From Varroa destructor (taxonomy: Eukaryota > Arthropoda > Arachnida > Mesostigmata > Varroidae): a DNA stretch of 64,000 nt. Positions 38,789 through 50,670 of the stretch are shown here, piece after piece. Where the stretch lies: assembly GCF_002443255.2 (NCBI RefSeq), contig NW_019211456.1, positions 46,448,324 to 46,512,323 on the forward strand, in the 5' to 3' direction. Numbering within the stretch: position 1 is the first letter of the stretch; the number at the start of each line of letters is the position of its first letter. The notes beneath the pieces were generated by a model. It worked only from the letters and a program-made list of their open reading frames with translations. It was not told the origin of the DNA and ran no database searches. The translations under genes were made by a program, and so were the position numbers.

Positions 38789-41138
38789 CTGCAGTCAGCC
38801 GATAATCGATATCATGAACCCTGACGAACAAATAGTACAACAATCGACTGATACAATACAAGCCACCGCATAGCCAACTCGCCGTTAGCAGTACACAGGA
38901 TAAAGAGTAATTGTTCTGTTTATCTCGTGTAACGATAACGTATAGAAGAAATAACACTGGCAGCAGTAGCAGCAGCGTTACAATTGTGGCGAACAAGTGT
39001 ACAACTAGCGCCACTTTGTGTTATGTCTGTCTGTCATCTATATGATATGATTATTAATGTCATTTATATAACGGAAGTGAAGCAGCATTGCAGTGGCTCG
39101 GGTGCGATGGCAGCGCCGGCTATAGCGGCACGTCCTTGGAATGGATGACGCTAATGCTCCCGTGCTAGACGAATTGCTCCATTTATTACAAAATGATCTC
39201 TTCCCTTTTTTCTCAGTAAGTCCATATCCTTCCTGAAATTTCTGTTCGCGCTGGCTTGAGGAGACTCCATTTCAGCTTTGCTTTCTAGCCGTTACCCGTC
39301 ATCTGCTATCTGGGAGTAGACGGAAGAAGAGTTCCCCGTTTTCTTTGTTTTTCATGCTTTTACTTTCTTCATTTGCTCGCGTGGTGCTCTTCCTTCTCTT
39401 ACGTCAATTCGTTGTGGTGGAAAAAGAAAAAATCTCCATACAAACGTGACACTTGCCGCCTTCCTAGCTTCCAGCTTGTACGGCCTTCTAATATGCCGTA
39501 AAGAAAGACTGTACTTTATACGGTGATGATTGCCAACCGCAGTACTTAGGTGAATTGTGTTTTTTTTTTATCTGCACGGTATATAAAGCGGGGTGCCTGA
39601 CTTGATTCGCACTTTCCGCTATTAACTGTTATGTTACTTCAATACTAAACTCAGAAGAATACTCAACAAAACGTCAGTACTGGAAAACAAGAACCTATTC
39701 GAAATATGCTCTAAAAATATACAGACAGCGTACATCCTTTCCGCTCTGGCTGATGATGGACGTCCACAGCTGAGCAGGCTTCCTGACTGTTTTTACGAGG
39801 CATGCCATGCGCTGCCGTTAAGTGTTATATGTAGCTTTATTTTAGCGTATACGTCATGGTGATATTTTGAAGAGTAGCCATAGAAACCTCTGTGAGGCAA
39901 CTGCAACTAGTTGTTGCGTACATATGGACATAGATTAATTCAGCTCAGCTAGTTGAGGAGAAGAAAAATGCGTACATGAGCTGTTATTTAGTAAAATCTG
40001 CATGTTTCACCTCTGCCTTTATGTATCCAGGCTTGATCGGTCAAGCCTAAAAGCCACAGATGGCCTTGATTACGTGCGTATACATTCTTCCAAGTAGATG
40101 GATATTCTAAGCCGGGGCAGCCAACATCTTGTTGATGTGATCTAACTCCATAGCCTTGTTCATTATAAACTGAACAAATGCGCGTGTTATTCAGATAGAT
40201 GAATACTTGACACAGATTTCAATTCAGGTAGCACTTTATTATTGAATTACTTGTTTAAACTTAGACGGTTATTATGCTTGCTCATAATCTGCTTTCTTAG
40301 GTAACTAGAAAATGTATCTAAATTCACAACTTGAAGTATTATTACATTCGTTCAATAATTATAACGATAATATTAATGACTCTAATACTAAATCTTATAC
40401 CGATTAGATACGACCGGAAGTTGAAGTTACATACGCTTTACAATTGACACGAATCTATAAAGGCCATATATAATAGTCTATATGAACATATTATTTTATA
40501 ATCGTATTTGTAAACGTCTTGGCTGTAAGCCGCCGACACGAAACACACTGTTCGATTGAGAGCCAGCTTTTGGACGGTATTTAATGATAATTATTACATT
40601 CTAGTATGCTTCATAGGGTATTCAACGCAAGAATAGCCAACAATGATCGACCCATTTTGTTCTACATCTAAGGACCAACTAGGCCCTGTAGCTAGTGGAC
40701 TTACAATGTCCTCCAGCATGATTTCATTTTGTTTGGTTCGATGCTTCGCGGGGATTCGCGGGTGTGTATGTGAGAGATAGTGCATGTCTTGTATCAATCA
40801 CCGGAACGACACCTATTTCCATATACGATTCAACACACGCATAAATGAGTGAGTGACACTTTTACCCGTCGGTTAATACATGTTGAAAATAAAGTTTTAC
40901 AAAGCCTCGAAAGGTCACGTCTTAATGCTACCAAGCCATTTTCTGCTTCCCCTTCGAGCTAAACCTCGTCTCTTCTTTTTATGTGTTTTCGCTGCGAGGC
41001 TATCTTAAGTAGGTGAACGTTAGCGACTTTTCCTTGTCTCCGTGTACTTCGTCGCCGAAGTGTTTGCCGGACGTTTACGATATTGGCAAAGCGATAACTG
41101 CGCTTCTTAACCGCCTCTTCTTGCTGAGCGCTTCGCAG
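38789..41138. other. Unassigned DNA; possible divergent start region near 39.1 kb
   Basis: An ATG in ideal context at 39141 (+) opens 25 codons up to TCA|GTAAGT at 39215, but the bases before that GT form a perfect acceptor-like pyrimidine tract, so the site can be read either way. 39.8-40.9 kb is AT-rich without gene-like frames. Confidence 0.4.
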
Positions 41139-41549
41139 CCTCGCAATCTTTGCTACGTTGTGCTGCGTAGATCTGCGATCATCCTTACCGCGCGTGTAAC
41201 ACAACGGGAAGTAATCACAGTACGGCCGAAGTCAGCGGTTCAGACCAATCAGTGGGCTGAGTCACTTGATCCAAAAGGCGGGTGGAAAAGAAAAAGAACG
41301 AGTACCAACAACCTTACGGGTTTCACTAGCATCAGGGTAACTTTGTACGCGGCTGGCTGCGGAGTGAACGCATTGGCAGTGGCAGCAGCAACCGTAGCGA
41401 CCACCAGCGGTACCACTGATAATATGCTTATTATTGCACTTGTTATCCAAGTACACATAGACCTTCTCGAACGTATTTCAGCGAACGCTTCGCGGTTCGC
41501 CTATAAAGAGCAATGGCATAGCGTGCCCTTGGTGACGGGCCTGCTCTAG
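41139..41549 (+). CDS. Candidate 3'-terminal coding exon of 136 codons (unidentified protein)
   Basis: A branch-point-like CTTAAC and a pyrimidine-rich stretch precede an acceptor CAG at 41136-41138. The frame is then open for 136 codons to TAG at 41547-41549; it is also open upstream to about 41013, with no ATG before residue 103 or so. Eighty-nine of 136 codons begin with a purine (about 65%). The product has a basic stretch (GGWKRKR), an Ala/Val/Thr-rich segment and a hydrophobic patch (NMLIIALVIQVHIDLLERI). I recognise no domain. Weak donors inside (for example AGG|GTAACT at about 41336) could cut it short. The lack of a start codon means it can only be real as part of a spliced gene. Confidence 0.35.
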   Translation, partial: PRNLCYVVLRRSAIILTARVTQREVITVRPKSAVQTNQWAESLDPKGGWKRKRTSTNNLTGFTSIRVTLYAAGCGVNALAVAAATVATTSGTTDNMLIIALVIQVHIDLLERISANASRFAYKEQWHSVPLVTGLL

Positions 41550-43819
41550 TCTAGGTCCAGGGCCAACTAGCCATCCCCTATATTGAACTATGAGTATATT
41601 CGCGTATATTACTATCGTCGTGTCATATAATAAGCGCTCTCATCACTCTAGAATGCTGCGCCATATCTCTTTTCTCTCCGTCGCTCGTCATCTGACGGCC
41701 TTAAGAATATTCGGCCGATCGCTTCTTTTATTGCTGTATAATCATCACCTAACTGAGAGACTGTAATTAGTTTTGGTGGCACCAATTGTACTTCTTTCTT
41801 CGACGCTATAATAAGTGCGTGGCCAGACACACACACACATATACGTATGATATATAGGGCGCATATACATGTTCATATACTAGCTACCGCCTCCTCCTGC
41901 TCAGACGACTTCTCTGTCGCAAATAGAAATGCCTAGCGGCAGTTAGCATTGCACAAAACAGTGAGCGTGTCCAAAATACGAGCCCGGACCACCAACGAAA
42001 GCGAAAACATTCTGTATGTAATTAACGTAACAAGATATCGCAGTAGTAGCAGCAGCATGTATACTCGGTAGGTTACAAAACAAACGCTGCTTTATAATAT
42101 GCTCATACGCTCCTACCAGTGTTCTACTGGTGCGAAGTAAAAACATACACGTACGTGCATTCAACAGAAGCGGACGCTCGGCCATATTATTCAGCGGTTT
42201 CAAGCTGCACTATCCATATATGGTTAGCAAAATGAAGGACATTTGCTTACGAATCAATGTATTGGCCTCTATTGGCACAGGGTCATAATAGCGTCAAATG
42301 TTTTTGTACTGAGTGAAAGTGGCGAAAAAAGCGCAACGTAACAACTCTCAGATTGGCACACGTATACTTTTTACGTCGAGCTCTCACTTTGACAGTTCAG
42401 TTGCGCCAGTTTCTGTGGATTCTGCCGGAGGGCCACAGAATCACAATCGTTTGGCGGTCAAGTGTAATCAGTTTCCTTTAACTAGTTCTACTGGTTCAAT
42501 GAGTGGCAGTCCAGTTCGGCCATCATCTGATTCGGCCGCATTCTGCAGAGTATGCTTTACTTTCATCGTCACCCTCACATGCGTTATAGAGTGCATTGAG
42601 TGCATTATTCTCCGTTTGTTCTTCCAGAGTAAGGTTAGCCCTATTTTACATAGTGTGGCAAGAGGGAGCAACAGGCTCAACACTCCACTGTCCTTCGGTC
42701 TGCAGCTGTTCGGTTCGATTCTCAAGGGAAATCGTTCGCCCGCTTAATCAGGAGAAGCACGCTAGGCTGACGATAGGCAGCCAGCTGTAGCAACAGCAAG
42801 AACTGCTCGAAGAGAACGAAGAACTTCTCTGGCGAGCGACGTTCCCCGATGCTTCACTTTCCTTGTCCCTTTATCACATGTCTTTTCTCTCTCCGACTCA
42901 TTCTCCGTTGTCTTTTTCTAGGTCTCAGTTAGCGTTGTGTGTGTGTGTGTGTGTGTATGCATTGGGGCGAAGCTGCAGGACAGAAGCAGGCGCTTGAGCC
43001 ATGCCACACTACAACCATCTAGACGATGCTGCTGCATCTTGTTCGTTTAGTCTGTCCAATCCCGACGGGAGAGCCTTCAAGAAACCACACTGATCAGGCA
43101 GCTAGCTTGGCAGGACTAGGATAGGGTCGAGGGAAACCGAAGGACGATGCAAAACCCAGCCCTGCGACTACTGCTCTGCTCTGCCTGTCTGCATATAAAA
43201 GGTCGAGAGGCAAGCATGGTGGATACCCATAGAGCCGCCACAGGAGACGACTTTGTGGAAAAAGGAACACCATTAGCACCTCAAGCGCCACCGTTGTCAC
43301 GACAGCTATGCCGGACACAACGACGTCGACGATGAGAAGCAGGACGGAGAAGACAAAATAGCACCCTCAACTAATGTGCTGCTCCCTCCTTAAAATGACT
43401 CCTCTGTTGAGCCCCGCCGCAGCTGCTGCTACCTCTCCTGCTAATACTCTTTTGTATACTGAGTGGAAGCGGTCGCCGACCGCTCTTTAGACAGCAGGGC
43501 CAGACGTGGGCCTGCAAGGCAAGTTAACTGCCCGACCGATCGGTGATTTTCGCTTGCTGGCCTGGTCTAGGATAAAAATACACCTATGGAAATCTTGCAT
43601 GGGGTCTACGCTCTAGTCAACATCCTTTCCGTTCCTGGCAGCACAACACAGAAGAAGCGGATGATGGACCAGAGGCCCTGCGCGTCGAATTCGTTTGCCA
43701 TTCAAAATGGACAGATAGCTATCAATGGCTAGAGGCCACGCCGTCAACGTCGTAACGCCAAAGGGATATAGTTCTAAACGGATGTTTCGAGACTGAACTG
43801 GGCTATACTACTTACTCAC
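41550..43819. other. Unassigned DNA
   Basis: A 144-codon plus frame at 42313-42747 is Ser-rich in its first half and hydrophobic in its second, with no ATG in good context; a minus frame of 85 codons overlaps it. The TG microsatellite is at 42936-42956. 43.0-43.8 kb is GC-rich with no preferred frame. Confidence 0.4.
42936..42956. repeat. (TG)n microsatellite, about 10 units
   Basis: Twenty-one bases of uninterrupted TG. Confidence 0.97.
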
Positions 43820-43964
43820 CTTACCGATGGTGCCGCTCTAAACTTCGGACCGGTGACAGCGGTAAAAGCAGTAGCATATCTTGAGAAATAGCAGTAGCCA
43901 TCGCGCAAATAATGAGTATACGCTCTCAAGTCAACAATGTTTGACGTGATATCGGCTAGCCGTT
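43820..43964 (-). CDS. Candidate internal exon of 145 nt (unidentified)
   Basis: Minus-strand interval between a pyrimidine-rich acceptor (CCACCCACCAG) at 43965 and a perfect donor AAG|GTGAGT at 43820. One frame is open throughout (47 codons, phase 1 in, phase 2 out), with a Tyr-rich centre (DGYCYFSRYATAF). A second frame contains an ATG and runs 26 codons before stopping at the donor, so a non-coding 5' exon is equally possible. Purine bias at position 1 is weak (about 55%). Confidence 0.22.
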
Positions 43965-46064
43965 CTGGTGGGTGGACAGAGCGGAAAGCAAAGCGGTTGT
44001 GAGAATGGCAGGGCTAGCCAAGTCGACGTTTCGACCGGAAGTGAAGCAAGCGGACGAAGCTCACGGTGGACGATAGCGACATGCCAGGTTGGCGCGCAAA
44101 AAAGAAAGGTGTCAGCTGGTGATGCCTCTGTCGCCGTAGTAGGCACATGCACACTTAAACGCACACTAGCGAATACATTTAGACGCCGTCATGTGGTCTC
44201 TGTAGACACTGGCCCACTCTCTCGTAGGTCTGGTCCAGCTGGCAGCGAAAGTAAGAACAGGAGGCAGAGGGAGGGAGAGAGGGGAGAGAGAGACGGAAAG
44301 AAGTGAAGAAAAAAATCAAATGTAAGTAACAAGGGACTGCAACGCAAACTACACAGAAGAGACCTGTGCATACACGCAGCGGAAAACAGCCACGTCACAT
44401 ACGAACGCACAACTATACACATATGTGTGTGTGTGTGTGTGTGTGTGTGCTGATAATACAGAGGATCCTTTGCTTCCTGCTCGTAGAGGCGGCCAATATA
44501 GCAGTTCGTTGTTCACACTGTACTTTGTCGAGTGCCTCCTCTTCTTGTTGTTGATAATCGAGATCACCTTCGAAACCTCGCACCCAATCCACATAACCGT
44601 ATTTCCCTCTTCTATGCTATGATCACATTGCACTCACGCACAAAGGAAAAGGTTGAGTTGCAGGGTTGAGAAGTCGTCCGACCAGCTGATATCTACGTTA
44701 TCACAACGGTCCTCCCTAACGGTCGCTAATAGATCTGAGCGATGCGTTTCCTAGTCGAGATATTCCTCTTTGCCGGTGTCTCGAATACAACAAGTCAGAT
44801 TCTCATAGAAATGCTTTGGGTCAAAGGGCATACGTTGAGCAAGTGGGCGCCAGAAATGGAAAAGAAGTAGTTGCAAACCGAATCTCCCAAAATGTTGTAG
44901 TCGTTTAGTGAAATGCAGACGATGAGTTGGCATCGAAATAAATACATAAAGATACACTACATATGTATAAATACGTATCAGATACGTGTATAGTGCAAAT
45001 CCTTAAACAATGTTCAGAGAGTATAGGTGTGGGGGGTGAACAAGTCGATCCCAATAAAACATGCGACAAAAATAGCGACGACTACTTATTCTACAAGTGC
45101 ACGCATCAGGAAACAACAAACAAACTCTTGGCAGGAAAATAATGAGTAAGAGATGATATTTGATGAAGGAGCTCAGTGGCTCGTTATCGGGGAGTAGTCA
45201 GAACGTATTATTGAGTTTAGCTGTTAGCCAAAATCTGAACAGAATAATATCTGAGATATGGATGAATATGATTTTGCTCTGACCACAGTAATCCAGTTGA
45301 ATTAAGACAATTTCTAATGGACTATTCCCTGGCTCGAAATTATACTTCTAACCATTCTTACGGAACTAATTGAAAAGGATTCTATGAAGGGCCACAGTTA
45401 AAGTATGCATCTCTCCGAAGACATTGTATCTGAATATAACGAAATTTTAGTATTTGTCTAAAATTGTTATGTACGTCGTGTCTTCTTGAGGAGAACGTCT
45501 AAGAAAAACATGTATATATACATATATATACAGAAGGCCAGTGCTAAGTGATGCGTACATTTTTATTACAGTTGCTCCTAGGGTTTATATTTCTAAACGA
45601 ATTAATCATTCTTAGCAGAGACACACAATCTAGTTTATTTTATATTTATTATAAATACTGCGTTTCCAATTGCGAGCCACGAGCCCGGATAACAAAAGTG
45701 AAAACATCGACTTGCGACATAAGCCGCACCGAGCTTCAAGCTTCAGAGTTCAATACAATATATTAACAAATTGTTAATGAGTAACGAATAAACATTACAA
45801 TGTTTAAATGTGAGACCTTCCATTGTTCGTTCAAAAGACAACCAGTTCGATGTAAGTATAAAAGCATATTATTACCTGGTTGACGCATTTTCCCTTTTAT
45901 GCATCGCGTGCCTTTCTTGTTTCGCTAACGCGACAAAAGCCTTGTTCGAAACGAAACAACGGTGGATGGAGAACGGGCAAGCACGGTAAAATGAAGGAAC
46001 AACCAAAAAAAGTCATCTAGGAACCACTGAATCCGACGGCACGCGATCACATCGACTGCCGAAA
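43965..46064. other. Unassigned DNA with TG microsatellite
   Basis: 43.97-44.4 kb is purine-rich on the plus strand and gives a 112-codon frame of biased composition. The (TG)13 run is at 44424-44449. 44.9-46.0 kb is AT-rich with nothing gene-like. Confidence 0.5.
44424..44449. repeat. (TG)13 microsatellite
   Basis: Twenty-six bases of uninterrupted TG, producing Cys-Val or His-Thr runs in overlapping frames. Confidence 0.97.
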
Positions 46065-46305
46065 ATGGATGCGGTGTTCAAACAGCGAGCGAACGGCAGT
46101 AGCGACTGTAGAAGTAGAAATCGTGTGCGTTCTGAATACAAAAACAAAAGAAGCTATGCAGGAGGACGGAGAGTTCGATATGTGCTGTGCCGCTTTGAGT
46201 CTGCGAACGGTAGGGGTGCTACTGCCGACACCATCCGGAGACGGGTTAGACTAAAGGAGAGTGTGGGCCGTCTGCGACCCGGACATACCCTGTACCCTCA
46301 GTCTG
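46065..46305 (+). CDS. Candidate first coding exon, basic protein (unidentified)
   Basis: The ATG at 46065 has an ideal initiation context (A at -3, G at +4). Eighty codons follow to a donor CTG|GTACGT at 46305, phase 1. The product is rich in Arg, Ser and Gly (starts MDAVFKQRANGSSD). Roughly 70% of its first 68 codons begin with a purine, but this strand is purine-rich overall, so the signal is weaker than it looks. A second ATG four bases later (46069) opens another 61-codon frame, so the reading frame is uncertain. Without splicing the first frame stops after 113 codons. Confidence 0.25.
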
Positions 46306-49300
46306 GTACGTCGTCGCTTGCTGTACCTGCGTCGATGTGGTTCGCAGTCGCAACACTAAGAAAAAGGTGTGTCGCATATATTCTTTGTACCAACGCCAAG
46401 TTTTGACGCTAGTGGCATCGGCCGGTAACCACTGAAGAGGCCACACGGGTAGAACCGTTTCAATTGGTAGCGGTCCAGGCCAAGCGTGGTTGCAGCGCCA
46501 ATAGCACCAGCAGGTCGAAAGTGAGTGCAAACTGCGGAAGTTTGTCCGGAAGCAGCAGCACTTGCGCCACACTTCGATCGTGCACTTTTTGAGTTGCTGT
46601 TAACCGGCAACCAAGCCCAGAATACTCATAGAAACGCTCGCGCAAGCCGACTAACCTACCAAGCAATCACTAGACATAATACATAGTACGTTGGATCAGT
46701 AAAAATCCACGTGACTGAATTTAAAAGCGAAGCGAGTGACGACTGTACAAGGAACTAGCCGCCTTCTGTTTATGCTCCGTTACTAGCGTCATCGTCATAG
46801 TCGTAAGTGAAGCAGAAGAAAGGAAGAAGGCATGACGCATAGCAACACCACAACGGTTTGTGAATGGTTCCGCCTCTGTCAGCTTCGGACTGCGATTTGG
46901 CCTACGACTTTGGACTGACTTGCTTGAATACTTCTGCCCGCACCGTGGCTTCGCCAAGCGCCGGTTGCCTAGGCTGCGTACCGTGACAGAACCCTTGTAG
47001 ATTCAAAGTCTTATTCACCTCTACAGTTCCTACGACCGCGCGCAGTACGCATCACTGCATACGTTCTCTTCACAAGATTGACGTGCACGCAGGTGGTAGG
47101 AGACTAACTTTTGACGCTAATGCGGCAAGCAGCCACGAGGTAGCTTTACGGTTTCCTTTGCGTATTTTTTTCTTCCTGCCGATAGAATACGAGAATGGTA
47201 GTAAAGCTATGCGTAGCTAGCTGAAAGACTAGAGGATGACTGTAGTCACAAAGTCTAGTAAGCAGCAGGAGTGCAGGGCGAACAAAACGCCGATGACAGG
47301 CTATTGCGATTTGTCCGAAAAGTGATTTAGAAACAGTCAATTGCGCAGATACACTACTGCCGCTTCGGTCACCATGTGGAGAGCTGCTGCTTTTCACATA
47401 GAGCTTGAAGTTTGACTAGGAAACTTGAGCGCTTGTAATCGCGGTCGTTATAGCACCCGGACATTTTCTGGAAAGGTATGTAGATAGAGATACATATATA
47501 AAAAATATTTGGGAGACTATCTGTTATTCGCAAACTCGCCATACACTGACGTAATTTTTCAAACGTAATCTATTACCTCATTTTATTAACATATATGTTT
47601 GTATATCCTATATTATTTCGCTGTTATTGATGCTATATGGTTACAATAGTAAACTATTAGATTATAAAAACATCATGTAGCGAAATTACTTCCCGAATCG
47701 TTGTTCGTGTAATAACGCACACCACGTATTCGCATACATATAAGCAGACACATAAGTTGACTTGGAGAATTTAAATACAACTGATTATATTTAAGCGTCA
47801 CACATTTACAGTAGCATGCGGAACGCCACAAAAGCCACTTGATCTAATCCAAAATGTCCAACTGGACAGGTGACACAGATGTATGCGAATATACAGTAAT
47901 AATGCTCAAATGATTCATATCATTTGAAGAACTAGGACTTCCATGATGACGCAGGCGAGACGTTCCCTGACCCCCTTCACCCCGCATAGTTCGCCTTAAT
48001 GGAAAATGAGGCCGAACTGCCTACTATGTCTGCCAGAACCTACACCTCGAACGAATGAGTAACGGACATGATTATGTGGGACCTCCCGCTGTTATTAGGG
48101 CCTATGGGGAAACACCGGTAGCAGGGGTATAAAAATAGCAGCAATCCCTCTCTAAGCAGTAGTGGTCGTATTGCGAAAAAGAAGAGCAAGGTTAGATGGT
48201 ACTATGTTGCAGCTAAAAAAACCGCGTTGGTTCAGTGGATTGACGGGCGGGGCTCAAAAGCCCCGTAAAGCACGTCGGATTCTAGCTTTCACCGAACGAG
48301 ACCTGTAGCTTGGCAGCTTAAACCGCCAGTTTCTTTCTGCTGCCAGAGGCCACAGGTCCCTAGTTGTTGTGTTCCTGCGGTCGAACGGGGATTCAGCAGA
48401 GGCGACGCGAGTTGGTGAACACCAGCAAAAGCAATGACAACAACATAAGGTCTATATGGCGAACATTCAAACAAAGCGACGATGATGACGATGGCCCACG
48501 GGAAGAAAGACGTAAGAGCGGGGAAGTGGCCTTCTTCATCGTCGTCTCTATCCCGACAAACCCCTTGTCAGCATCTGCAGCCTCACTAAATTATATCCAT
48601 AGATAGCTTGTCGGGCACACAAACACACATGCAAACACGTACGCCCGAATGTGGATAAGCAAAGCATTCATATGCATAGAATGACAGAAGGAAGGAACTG
48701 GCCTGTTTCTGTCTGCATCCCGACGTTGCCGCTGTTCTTGGCCAGTGGACAAGTAGCCAACAGCCGAATCGGCGAACGAACAAGCAGCGTAATACATATG
48801 GCACGCCAGACTGGGCTAAGGTCAAAAAGTGACATCGAGTGCGAGAGATAGCGGGGGTCAGGCCGTAGCTGTGAGAACGTATGCGTGTACGATGACGATG
48901 AAGACGAGGAGGAGGACAAGGCAAAAAGGAATGAATTCGTCAGCGGTAATGGCCACTAGCAGCAAGAGGCGGAGGGGGCCAAGCTAAAGCCGGTGTACGG
49001 GAGAGCGAAGGGCACGAGGACTAAAGCAAAATTATGTTTTCTCCTCCTTTAGGCCAGTTGCTTTGGCCATCGGAAGTGATCCCCCTCACATAAGTGTGTG
49101 GACGTCGGGGCGGCCACCTACGGCCGTCGCCGCTGCCGTCGCGAGAAACAGCAGTAGCCATATGGATGCATGTGCTCTATCTGTAAATGCCCTAATCTGA
49201 CGAGAATTACTTCTGTGCTTCTCGGACCAGTAGGTACTAGTAAAGCAAAGTTACTAGTAAAGACGGAGCGAAGTCCACATGTACACATATATTTTTCTTG

Positions 49301-50100
49301 GCATTCGCTGCTGCTACTTCTGTGCCACGAAACGTCTAGGAGACGTTCTTTCCTTTTCCTAATAGACTGTTTTTGTTCATGTGATACGGCAGCTCAGTTT
49401 TAAATCTACCATTGGCCGCTAGCAGCGGCGACAGCAATGGTTTTGACGCTAGCTGGCTATACGTTTGCTTGGCTGGCTAGCTGATGGCTCTAGCAGCTGC
49501 AGTGCTGAATGCCGTGGTGTGATTTTATGCATCAGCAGGTCCTTTAGTAAGCATACGGCGCTTTTGACTTGAGCTGTGCCGTTCTGAGCTGTCGTGCACT
49601 GCCGCTTCTAACTCGGTCTGCGTCGCTATTGTTGTGTGATGACAGGGCATCGTGGGTGGGGTTATCGAGGCACAGACTGAGCTTGGGAAAGCTTACGGCC
49701 TTGTGTGACAGCATTGGGCCTTTGCTCTGGGCCGGGTGTTAGTAGTCGGGAGAAGCATGAAGCTGCAGTGGAATATTTTTACCTATTGTCTCGTGGGGAC
49801 CATTTTATAGGATGAACAGAATAGGGATAGGTTGTTGGGTTGAGCCAGGGGTGTTTCCATTGCCGTTACTGAGGCAGCCATGGCGACGTTGGTTCTCTGG
49901 ACTGCTGCATCGCACCGCAAATCCTTTTCAATAGAGTCAAACTTGTGAAAGAGCCAAGCTTCAAGTGCTGTTGAGTCGTCTCCGTTTTCTATGTTTCGTT
50001 CACCGTTCTCCTCCTGCTTTTCTCTTTGGTTCTTCAGTTCTTCTCTGGCTCATATTATCTCTCCCTTCACTTAATGGCGCTCTATTCTATCCTTTGACAG
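46306..50100. other. Unassigned DNA
   Basis: 46.3-47.5 and 47.9-50.1 kb are GC-richer and full of overlapping frames of 60-112 codons; the GAT/GAG-rich run at 48890-48920 produces a spurious poly-Ser frame on the minus strand. 47.5-47.9 kb is AT-rich. A small hairpin sits at 48248-48265. Confidence 0.45.
48248..48265. repeat. 7-bp GC-rich hairpin, 4-nt loop
   Basis: CGGGGCT at 48248-48254 pairs exactly with AGCCCCG at 48259-48265. It resembles a bacterial terminator stem but has no T-run after it and no bacterial gene near it, so it is noted only as structure. Confidence 0.55.
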
Positions 50101-50244
50101 TGGTTCCGCGCAGTGCGCAGCGTCGTTTCCATCAGATGGTTTCTACTTGTCTCGCTTACCAGGGTGCACCAGCGCGCCAAACTGTTGGACCGCCATCCCA
50201 ACTCAACCAGCCCAGCCGGAGTACTCCCAACTTCAGCCCCATTT
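50101..50244 (+). CDS. Candidate internal exon of 144 nt (competes with the minus-strand call)
   Basis: A strong acceptor (CTATCCTTTGACAG, with CTTAAT as a possible branch point) precedes 144 bases ending at a GTAAGT donor whose -1 base is T. All three forward frames are open across it, so the frame cannot be chosen. A second acceptor, CTCTTTCAG at 50351, or the one at 50404, would continue two of the frames; one then ends at TGA near 50525 and another stays open to 50670. The products are Pro/Gln/Ser-rich. Pyrimidine-rich low-complexity DNA could produce the same picture. Confidence 0.22.
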
Positions 50245-50303
50245 GTAAGTTCTGGCCGAGGGCCATCCAATGCCTGGGCTACCGCCGCGACCACTTTTAC
50301 CAT
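50160..50303 (-). CDS. Candidate first coding exon of 48 codons (unidentified)
   Basis: On the minus strand an ATG at 50303 has A at -3 and G at +4. Forty-eight codons run to a donor CTG|GTAAGC at 50160, phase 0. The product begins MVKVVAAVAQALDGPRPEL and has ordinary composition. About 65% of codons begin with a purine. It overlaps, in antisense, the plus-strand exon candidate 50101-50244; at most one is likely to be real. No family recognised. Confidence 0.3.
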
Positions 50304-50670
50304 AGTCGACACTTATTGGGACGCAAGACACACAACTTCATTCTCTTTCAGCAAAGGCAAGGCCTTTCTTTTTTCTGCCGCCATCTCTCGCTTTTCCGTC
50401 CTAGTCAGATTGTTGAGTCCTGTTATGCTGCTTCTGCTGGCTTGTCCTTTAACGAACTCATTTGCCTCGCATCAAGTGCGCCCCCTTTTTCCGCCTCTCA
50501 ACAAAACACCCACTTGCGTTCGTGACTACGAAGTCGCAGTGAGTGTACGGGGGTCCTGGGCCTGCCTCTCGTTGCAGTCAAACAAGCTCGCAATGCGACG
50601 GTTCCTTGCAATGGTTTTCCGGGTTCCTCAGCTTACCTCCGCCTTCTACTGTAATTGCTGCCGCTGTTAG

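Noticed and set aside
38694..39014. 106-codon minus-strand frame with Leu/Val-rich membrane-like start and poly-Ala end
   Set aside because: The start codon is GTG, the poly-Ala comes from the (CCG)9 run, and no acceptor precedes it. A true membrane exon cannot be excluded.
39141..39215. 25-codon first-exon candidate (begins MDDANAPVLDELL) with GTAAGT donor on the plus strand
   Set aside because: Purine-first codons are few (10 of 25) and the same site is an equally good acceptor after a pyrimidine tract.
48668..48924. Poly-Ser minus-strand frames
   Set aside because: Produced by a GAT/GAG-rich low-complexity run on the other strand.
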